Source: Bacteroidales bacterium (lineage in GTDB: Bacteria > Bacteroidota > Bacteroidia > Bacteroidales > Bacteroidaceae). From it: a DNA stretch of 54,738 nt. A program made the translations under genes and the position numbers. Where the stretch lies: contig JAAYDO010000179.1 in NCBI GenBank assembly GCA_012729225.1, positions 1 to 54,738 on the forward strand, given 5' to 3'. The notes beneath the pieces were generated by a model, which made no database searches, was not told the origin of the DNA, and saw only the letters and a list, made by a program, of their open reading frames with translations. Of this stretch, positions 35,928-43,357 are shown in pieces. Position 1 is the first letter of the stretch; every line of letters starts with the position of its first letter.

Positions 35928-37853
35928 ATGAATAACATCAAAAATACATTCCGTGCGGGATTTGTGATGGCAGCAGGACTTATTGCGATGTTCTCATGTA
36001 CTGATACATGGGACGATCACTACAGCTCAAGCTTAGGCTCACTCAAATTCAATGGCACAACGATGCAGGCATTGGAAGAAAACGCTCCCGACTTTGCTAA
36101 GGTTGTGAAGGCTTACGGATTTGACCGCGAACTTTCTTCTGACAACACCTATACTGTATGGGCTCCTGCAGATGGCTCTTTCGATCTCTCTGAATATGTT
36201 GGTCAGAATGGTGAAAGAGTGGCTGATTCCACAGAAGTGGTGACCCAGTTCATCAAGAATCATATTGCACTTTATTCCATGTCGCTCACACCCAACGACC
36301 AGAAGTTCAGTTTGCTGAATAAAAAAGTGGGAATTATGTCGGCAAGTGGTGAGTTTGGTCATGTCAAGATAGATGCAGAAAAGCATAATATCTCTTGTTT
36401 AAATGGTATTATCCACATGGTTGATGCACCATCTCCTTATTCTTACAATCTCTTTGAGATGATTGCGAAGCAGTATAAGGATGACACGACTGAGGGCAAA
36501 GATACTCTTTCGCTTTATGCTTATCTTTATGACGATAGAGTGAACAAGGATACACTGATTGAAAACAAGTCTGTTAGCCGTGGTGTGGATGAAGACGGTA
36601 ACAAGATTTGGGTGAGCAAATACTTCGAGAAGAACAATACAGTGCTGAAGAACTTTGATGCTCGTCTCTATGAGGAAGACTCACTCTTTATCGCTATCAT
36701 CCCATCTGCAAAGGCTTGGGCAGAGCGTTATAAGAAGGCTTTGAGTTTGGTGAAGTTCAATCCATCAGAGGATACTCGTGCTGCGGGTACTGTCGATTCT
36801 TTGACTCGTCACTATGCTAACTCTTTTGCAATGACAGACTTGTTCTACAACAAGAATGCCAATGAGTACTGGCAAGACTCTTTGAAATCAACGAATTATT
36901 ATACTTCTTGGCATAGTGCGGCAGATTGGCCAAACCATCTCTATTACAGTGTAATGCCTAAGTATTTGCCTCGTGACAAGGAAATTAATGATATTCTTGC
37001 AAAATGTGGTGAGCCTATAGAATGTTCAAATGGTACTGCTTATATCGTGGATGAATATCCATTCACTGCCATAGAGCAATTTTTCTATAAAATGACATAT
37101 TATGTAACAGAAAGTCTTGTTAATAAGTTGGGCTCAGGCGATACTTGGACTTATACCAAGGGTGTGTCAAAGACATTTGCTTACAGGGGCGGTACTTTCT
37201 CTCATCGACTTCCTGTCTATGATGAGGATGGAATAGCAATAGGTGACACTGTTCGTCGTCAGACATACAATTATGTGGATTTCATTCCAACCAGTGGTAA
37301 CATCACTGTTGCCTTCAATTTAGCAAACACCCTTTCCGGTACTTATGACATTTATCTTGTAGTAGCTCCTATGTGGATGAAGCAAGACTACAACAATCTT
37401 TCTGTTGCTGATTGGGATGCTCGTCCTTATCGTTTCACCGCTTCCATCTTTGAGCGTGCAAATGATCCTTCAAAACCAAAGGAGTTGGGACAGTTCCCTA
37501 CAAAGGGTGAAGTTCTCAACAATCCTACTCCTGTAGCAGGAGAGAAGGAGAACATTTTCCTTTCAAAGGGTTTGTTCACTGATGATTATGGATTCCTTGG
37601 CGTAAATGATACAATCAGTTTGGGCTCTTATACTTTCAAGAACGCATACTATGGACGTCCTGAATATGGAGCAATGCTTCAGATCCAGTCTTCAGTGCTT
37701 TCAAGCAAAAGAAAAGAGTTCTCTAACGAAATGCTCATTGGTTCCATCATCTTGAAACCACGTGACGGAGAAGCAAAAGAGGTTGTTGCAGCACCTGCTG
37801 CAGCTAAAATGAGAAAAGGTAACGAGTTGACAACTTCTAATAAAAGTAAATGA
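35928..37853 (+). CDS. FAS1-domain lipoprotein opening the second module
   Basis: A 641-residue lipoprotein with C24 in IAMFSC. Two FAS1 units: about 40-165 (YTVWAPADGSFDLSEY; LNGIIHMVD) and 170-380 (LFIAIIPSAKAWAERY; NGTAYIVDEYP). The remaining 260 residues form a further beta-rich region (YVDFIPTSGNITVAFNLANT; GTYDIYLVVAPMW; EMLIGSIILKPR). The C-terminal end is basic and Ala-rich. Its stop overlaps the next SusC start (ATGA), which suggests translational coupling. The FAS1-SusC-SusD order repeats that of the first module. Confidence 0.82.
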   Translation: MNNIKNTFRAGFVMAAGLIAMFSCTDTWDDHYSSSLGSLKFNGTTMQALEENAPDFAKVVKAYGFDRELSSDNTYTVWAPADGSFDLSEYVGQNGERVADSTEVVTQFIKNHIALYSMSLTPNDQKFSLLNKKVGIMSASGEFGHVKIDAEKHNISCLNGIIHMVDAPSPYSYNLFEMIAKQYKDDTTEGKDTLSLYAYLYDDRVNKDTLIENKSVSRGVDEDGNKIWVSKYFEKNNTVLKNFDARLYEEDSLFIAIIPSAKAWAERYKKALSLVKFNPSEDTRAAGTVDSLTRHYANSFAMTDLFYNKNANEYWQDSLKSTNYYTSWHSAADWPNHLYYSVMPKYLPRDKEINDILAKCGEPIECSNGTAYIVDEYPFTAIEQFFYKMTYYVTESLVNKLGSGDTWTYTKGVSKTFAYRGGTFSHRLPVYDEDGIAIGDTVRRQTYNYVDFIPTSGNITVAFNLANTLSGTYDIYLVVAPMWMKQDYNNLSVADWDARPYRFTASIFERANDPSKPKELGQFPTKGEVLNNPTPVAGEKENIFLSKGLFTDDYGFLGVNDTISLGSYTFKNAYYGRPEYGAMLQIQSSVLSSKRKEFSNEMLIGSIILKPRDGEAKEVVAAPAAAKMRKGNELTTSNKSK

Positions 37854-40800
37854 TTATGCAGCACTTCAATAAATACGGAATCGCAGCACTCATGTTCTTC
37901 CTTGGAACAGCACTTCCAGCCGTTGCACAGGATGAGGTGGAAGATGAGGTAGTAGAGGAGGAGGTACTTGCTCCTGTAAAGAAAATCAAGCCAGCGAAGA
38001 CTTATCCTACTATTGATGTGAAGGGTAAAGTTGTTGATGCAGTCACAGGTGAACCACTTTCTGGTGTTCAGTTGCAGGCTTTCAACAATAGATATTATAC
38101 AGCCATGACAGATGAGAACGGTGAATACACCATTCAGGTGCCTAAGTTCATCACTGCTCTTTCTGCCAGACTGCAAGGCTACAATCTGAATAATGTGTCC
38201 ATCAATGGTCGTGCTACTGGAGTGAACATAAGTTTGTATCCAGACATGCTTAAAGTGGATTACACAGAGGATGCTTCCGCAAGAAAGAATATCAAAACAG
38301 AAGACTTCGGCACTTCAACAGCACTGACTATTGATCAGGAAATTCAAAACCGCTTTGGTGCTGATGTGAGAAGTGTTCAGCGTTCAGCCAATCCAGGACA
38401 GGGCGTTGCCATGTTCATCAATGGTTTGAATTCTCTGAATTCCAATGCCATGCCTATGATTGTGTTGGATGGAGTGATCTATGATCCATTGTATGACGCC
38501 AAGATGATTCACACAGGTTACTTCAACAACTTGTTGCAGGCAATTAATCTCAATGATATTGAATCGGTAGAGGTACTGAAGAATGGTACGGCAATCTATG
38601 GCTCAAAAGCAGCGAATGGTGTCATCTTGATCAAGACCAAGCGCTGTCGCTCTATGGCTACTCGCATTGATGTGGATGTCAATGTAGGCTTAGAGGCTGC
38701 ACCTAAGACGATAGATCTGATGAATGCAGGCCAGTATCGTTCTTATGCATCAAACCTCCTTCAGACAACCAATACGACCTTGACAGAGTTCAAGTTCTTA
38801 AACTCTGATCCAGACTTCTATTATTATAATGTATATCATAATAATACTGATTGGAACAAGGAAATATCCAGAACAGCACTTACTCAGAACTATGGCATCT
38901 CTATTCAAGGTGGTGATGATATTGCTCAGTACAACCTTTCTGTAGGTTATGGTGATGCGAAATCAACCTTGAAGAAGAATGACATGCAGCGTTTCAATAT
39001 CCGATTCAATACAGATATTGTGCTCAACAAGTGGTTTTACACCAAGTTTGATGCAAGTTATGCAAACGTGACCCGCGACTTGAGAAGTGATGGATGGGCT
39101 AATGGCCAATATCTTCAGGCATTGGCTTCTCCATCGGCTTTGGCCAATATCAAGGCTCCATTCTTGAGTCCTTTTGATTTTGCAACGAATCGTCAGGTGA
39201 CCAATTACATTGCTGATGCAGATGACTACCTGAACGAAGTTTGGGGTAACATCAACACAAACCGTGCTCAGCTTGCCAATCCTATGGCTATTCTGGAGTA
39301 TGGCGAGGCAAAGAACAAGAACCACACCGACTGTACAATGTTGAATGTGTCTATTGCTCCAACTTGGGAACCAACAAAAGATTTCTCTTTGACAGAATCT
39401 TTCAGCTACACAATCCAAAGTTTGGATGAATCCTACTTCACTCCAATCGTTGGTATGCCAACTTACACTCTTCCTGGCAACCTTGATGAGACACAAAACT
39501 CTAAGTACTCCATGTTCTCAAGACACAATTCTGTGTTCTCTGACACACGTGCCAATTGGAACATCCTTCCTAATGGTGCACATCGCCTTGGAGTGTTTGG
39601 TGGTATTCGTTTCATGAATGACACTTATAGAGCTTCTTTCCTTTACGCAGATGGTACAGGTAGTGATAAGACTCCTAACACGGGTAGCAGAAACCGTAAG
39701 ATTGATGGCTCTGACACCAGTTGGAATTCTCTCTCTTACTATGCCAATGCAGACTATAACTATCAGGAGAAGTATTATCTCACTGGTCAGCTGACTGTGG
39801 AAACTTCTTCACGTTTTGGTAAGAACGCAGGTAATCTTCACATGTTTGGTGTGGCTTGGGGCGTCTTCCCTTCCATTCAGGGTGCTTGGGTTCTTTCAAA
39901 TGAGAACTGGTTCAAGGCAAACAACTATGTGAACATGCTGAAGATCAGTGGTGGTTTTGAGTCTGTGGGCAACGATGCAATAGACAACTCTGCAACCCTT
40001 ACTTACATGGCTTCAGAGATGATGTTTGGTCAAGGAGTATCTTCTGTTGGCTTGTCCAACATCGGTAGTTCTTCTCTTCAGTGGGAAACAACCAATCGCT
40101 TCAATGTAGGTCTGGAGGGTAACTTCTTCAACAACCACTTGAACTTGAGAGGTAATGTGTTCTTCTCAAAGACCAACAACCTGATCACTATGGGTAGTTT
40201 GGCATACGTGGCAGGTCTTCCATCTACATACACCAACGATGGTTCTTTGAAGAACAATGGTTTTGATGCTGCTTTCAATGCAAAGGTAATCAACAACAAA
40301 AACTTCAAGATGGAAGTGGGTGCCAGCATTGGTCACTACAAGAACCAATTGACTCGTCTGCCTGAGGGTAGAGAATCTTTTGAGACCACACTCTATGGTG
40401 GCACAGTCCTCTCCAAGGTTGGTGAGAGCGCAGGTGTTTTCTACGGCTACAAGACTGATGGTGTTTACAAAGACACCGAAGAAGCTAATGCAGCTGCTCT
40501 GTACTACCTTGACCAATCCAACAATAAAGTTTACTTCGGTGCTGGTGACATGAAGTTCGTTGATATGGATGGAAATAACGAAATCAATGCCAACGACCGT
40601 ACCGTGATTGGTAATCCTAATCCAGACATCTTTGGTAATGTAAACCTGAACTTCCATATTGGTCAAGAGTGGACATTGTCCACTAACTTCAACTATTCTG
40701 TAGGTAACGATATTTACAACTACCAGCGTTCTGTGCTTGAGGGTGGTTCAAACTTCCTCAACCAGACTACTGCTGTAACACGTCGTTGGACAACAGAAGG

Positions 40801-41113
40801 TCAGGAGACAGACATGCCTAAGGCTGTATATGGTGACCCTATGGGCAACAGCCGTTTCTCTGATCGTTGGATTGAGGATGGTTCTTTCTTCAAACTGAAG
40901 AATGTCACCCTTTCATACAAGGTGCCAATCCGCAACGAGTATATTCAGGGCATGACAATTTGGGCTGCTGCTAACAATCTCTTTACTTTGACCAAGTATC
41001 TGGGTACAGATCCAGAAGTGTCTTGTGGCAACTCTGTCCTTCTTCAGGGTATTGATGCTGGCTACCGCACTTCAGGTCGCAGTTTCCACCTTGGTGTTAA
41101 GATTAACCTCTAA
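37850..41113 (+). CDS. SusC/RagA-type TonB-dependent outer-membrane transporter (second copy)
   Basis: A 1087-residue outer-membrane protein with a signal peptide (PAVA|Q, about 1-26). A short, very acidic stretch (EVEDEVVEEEV) comes next, then a carboxypeptidase-like domain (about 55-130) with VKGKVVDAVTGEPLSGVQLQ. The plug (about 150-275) contains INLNDIESVEVLKNGTAIYG and ANGVILIKTKR. The barrel ends in FHLGVKINL, Leu-terminated rather than Phe-terminated. Start ATG overlaps the upstream stop; an ATG at 37856 is also possible. It differs clearly from the first SusC, so this is not a recent duplication. Confidence 0.95.
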   Translation: MIMQHFNKYGIAALMFFLGTALPAVAQDEVEDEVVEEEVLAPVKKIKPAKTYPTIDVKGKVVDAVTGEPLSGVQLQAFNNRYYTAMTDENGEYTIQVPKFITALSARLQGYNLNNVSINGRATGVNISLYPDMLKVDYTEDASARKNIKTEDFGTSTALTIDQEIQNRFGADVRSVQRSANPGQGVAMFINGLNSLNSNAMPMIVLDGVIYDPLYDAKMIHTGYFNNLLQAINLNDIESVEVLKNGTAIYGSKAANGVILIKTKRCRSMATRIDVDVNVGLEAAPKTIDLMNAGQYRSYASNLLQTTNTTLTEFKFLNSDPDFYYYNVYHNNTDWNKEISRTALTQNYGISIQGGDDIAQYNLSVGYGDAKSTLKKNDMQRFNIRFNTDIVLNKWFYTKFDASYANVTRDLRSDGWANGQYLQALASPSALANIKAPFLSPFDFATNRQVTNYIADADDYLNEVWGNINTNRAQLANPMAILEYGEAKNKNHTDCTMLNVSIAPTWEPTKDFSLTESFSYTIQSLDESYFTPIVGMPTYTLPGNLDETQNSKYSMFSRHNSVFSDTRANWNILPNGAHRLGVFGGIRFMNDTYRASFLYADGTGSDKTPNTGSRNRKIDGSDTSWNSLSYYANADYNYQEKYYLTGQLTVETSSRFGKNAGNLHMFGVAWGVFPSIQGAWVLSNENWFKANNYVNMLKISGGFESVGNDAIDNSATLTYMASEMMFGQGVSSVGLSNIGSSSLQWETTNRFNVGLEGNFFNNHLNLRGNVFFSKTNNLITMGSLAYVAGLPSTYTNDGSLKNNGFDAAFNAKVINNKNFKMEVGASIGHYKNQLTRLPEGRESFETTLYGGTVLSKVGESAGVFYGYKTDGVYKDTEEANAAALYYLDQSNNKVYFGAGDMKFVDMDGNNEINANDRTVIGNPNPDIFGNVNLNFHIGQEWTLSTNFNYSVGNDIYNYQRSVLEGGSNFLNQTTAVTRRWTTEGQETDMPKAVYGDPMGNSRFSDRWIEDGSFFKLKNVTLSYKVPIRNEYIQGMTIWAAANNLFTLTKYLGTDPEVSCGNSVLLQGIDAGYRTSGRSFHLGVKINL

Positions 41114-41125
41114 TTTGTATCAATC

Positions 41126-43231
41126 ATGAAAATGAAATCTATTATAAAATGTGGTTTGCTCCTGCTTGCAATTGGAGCATCCACAGTGTCATGCGAGGAC
41201 ATGTTTACAGCAGACAATACGTTGGTGACCACCAACCTCGCACCACAGGATACCCTTTATCAGATGATGGGCATCATTAAGCGTATGCAGAAATTGGCAG
41301 ACCGCACAGTGCTGTTGGGTGAGGTGAGAGCAGACCTTGTTGATGTGGACCCTATCCATTCAACAGTTGATCTTCAGGAACTCGCTGCCAACAATGTTTC
41401 TTTAGAGAACATCTACAATCAGCCAGATGACTACTATGGAGTAATCAACAGCTGTAATATCTATTTGGCGAATGTGGATTCAATGCGCAATTCTCAGGGT
41501 ACTCGCAAGTACTTTGAGAAGGAAATCCTTGCAGTGAAGAGTTTTCGTGCGTGGTGCTATCTTGAACTGCTGAAGCACTATGGCGAAGTTCCTTACGTGA
41601 GAGAACCCGTCTTGACCTCTGATCAGGCAAAGAACATTGTTGCTTCAGGCAAGAAAGAGAACATGGCTACTATCTTGACAGACATGATTAATGATCTCAA
41701 GAACTTCCGCGCAACCGAGAACAATGATTTAATTCATACTTATGGTAACGGTTTGACGTTTAGGAGTATTAAACTTAGCCAAATGTTCATCCCTGTTCGT
41801 GCGCTGCTTGCCGAACTCTATTTGTGGCGTGGGTCTTATACAAATAGCCAAGAGGATTATATCAATGCCATTCGCATGTATCACGACTTCTTCACATTCC
41901 CTGGTGAGGAGATTGCGACAGGCGACTACCGTGTTGAGTGGACTTCTCGCACCGCTTCTCGCCCAACTTATACATCAATATACAATGGACTCTTCACTGC
42001 TTCCACTCTCTGTGCGGGTGTTTTGCCAATGGAAAGCTCTGCTTTCTATGGAACAGTTTCAAACCTGAAGAACATTTTCTGTTCTACAGACTCCAACAAC
42101 TACTATCCTGCAGTTATGGCTTCAAAACGTGCTAAAGACATCTCTAATGCTCAGGATTATTGCCAGTTGATCTTAGGAAGTGGTGGTCTACCAGAGGTCT
42201 ATATGCGTGAACATGATGCCAATCTCTATTCAGACTATCCAACCATGGAAGGTGACTTGCGCCTCTATTCCGTTTCTGATGGAACTGAGAATGTAGGAGA
42301 CAACTCTTCCAACAGTCGTGAGAATAGTAGTTACAATAGAATGTACTACTTGAATCAAAAATATGGAGACAACACCAATGGTAACGCCTATCCGTCTTAT
42401 ATCCCATACTTCCGCTACAATATTCTGTACCTGCATTTTGCAGAGGCACTCAATCGTGGTGGTTTCCCAGAGACGGCTTTCGCAGTCCTGAAGTATGGTT
42501 TGTCTCACTACATCATGAGCAACCGTAACATCATCTCTCAGGATGAGTTCGATCGTCTTTGCCTCATCACTTCTTTGGGCTTCACGGTTCAGGAGCCTAA
42601 GTACACAGGCGAGTTGTTGAGCAAGACTACAGGTACTGCAGTCATTTGGAGTTCTGACGTGTTCGCTACTCGTACATTGATTTCTATGGATCAGGTGAAT
42701 CCAAGCATACAGAATGAAGGTGGCAATAGATTGCAGGTAGGTATTCATTCTTTAGGTTGTGGCAACACAGAGTATGATGAAAACTACTACCTTGATGATG
42801 CCGAAACCAAGGCAGGTCTGAAGGTTCATGTGGATTCTATCGAATGGGAAGAAGTTCCAAGATTGTCCAGAACATCTACTCATGAGGATTCTGTAGAATA
42901 TGACCGTGTCGTTGCTTACAACAAATGGGCTGCTGCTGAGAATATTCAGAAGAGAGACAGTGTTGATTCCTACAATGTAGCATATCTCGCATCTGACAAT
43001 ATTCGTGCAAAGCGTCAGGCTCGTGTGGCTCAGTTGATTCTTGAGGAAGAGGCTTTGGAGGGAGTGTTTGAGGGTCACCGCTTCTACGACATCATGCGTT
43101 ATCAGATGCAGGAGAAGGGTGGTGCGGCTCTTGGTTCAACCATCACAATGCCTGCATACATTGAGGATAAGTATGGCGCAACAACCAAGATGGTTGGCAA
43201 ACCATGGTTCTTGCCATTGCCCACAAGGTAA
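41126..43231 (+). CDS. SusD/RagB-type surface lipoprotein (second copy)
   Basis: A 701-residue lipoprotein with C23 in ASTVSC. SusD-type helices are visible at EILAVKSFRAWCYLELLKHY and PVRALLAELYLWRGSY, with YNILYLHFAEALNRGG farther on. The C-terminal EEEALEGVFEGHRFYDIMRY motif is diagnostic. It is longer than typical SusD proteins because of extra sequence at about 480-640. It follows SusC by 12 nt and ends the operon, before a strong terminator. Confidence 0.94.
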   Translation: MKMKSIIKCGLLLLAIGASTVSCEDMFTADNTLVTTNLAPQDTLYQMMGIIKRMQKLADRTVLLGEVRADLVDVDPIHSTVDLQELAANNVSLENIYNQPDDYYGVINSCNIYLANVDSMRNSQGTRKYFEKEILAVKSFRAWCYLELLKHYGEVPYVREPVLTSDQAKNIVASGKKENMATILTDMINDLKNFRATENNDLIHTYGNGLTFRSIKLSQMFIPVRALLAELYLWRGSYTNSQEDYINAIRMYHDFFTFPGEEIATGDYRVEWTSRTASRPTYTSIYNGLFTASTLCAGVLPMESSAFYGTVSNLKNIFCSTDSNNYYPAVMASKRAKDISNAQDYCQLILGSGGLPEVYMREHDANLYSDYPTMEGDLRLYSVSDGTENVGDNSSNSRENSSYNRMYYLNQKYGDNTNGNAYPSYIPYFRYNILYLHFAEALNRGGFPETAFAVLKYGLSHYIMSNRNIISQDEFDRLCLITSLGFTVQEPKYTGELLSKTTGTAVIWSSDVFATRTLISMDQVNPSIQNEGGNRLQVGIHSLGCGNTEYDENYYLDDAETKAGLKVHVDSIEWEEVPRLSRTSTHEDSVEYDRVVAYNKWAAAENIQKRDSVDSYNVAYLASDNIRAKRQARVAQLILEEEALEGVFEGHRFYDIMRYQMQEKGGAALGSTITMPAYIEDKYGATTKMVGKPWFLPLPTR

Positions 43232-43270
43232 GTTTTTGCCTCCTTCGAGGCTGTTAAATCAGTAAAGAAA

Positions 43271-43306
43271 GGAAGTCTGGAGCAGAAATGCTTTAGACTT
43301 CCTTTT
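43271..43306 (+). terminator. Rho-independent terminator of the FAS1-SusCD operon
   Basis: A 14-bp stem (two G-T pairs) closes on a GAAA tetraloop (43285-43288) and is followed directly by a run of T. It begins 39 nt after the last SusD stop. Confidence 0.92.
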
Positions 43307-43325
43307 TTAGTTCAACTATTTTATC

Positions 43326-43333
43326 TAACTTTG
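43326..43333 (+). promoter_or_regulatory. -7 element of the ATP-grasp gene
   Basis: TAACTTTG matches TAnnTTTG, 24 nt before the chosen ATG. The -33 position falls in the terminator T-run and lacks TTTG, so only the -7 element is supported. Confidence 0.5.
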
Positions 43334-43357
43334 TGCCATAATCCAATTAGCAGATAT

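Noticed and set aside
21914-43231. A single polysaccharide-utilisation locus joining the GH43 enzyme and the SusCD operon
   Set aside because: The GH43 gene has its own promoter, and 737 nt with a repeat element separate it from an operon with its own promoter candidate. A shared substrate is possible but not supported by the sequence.
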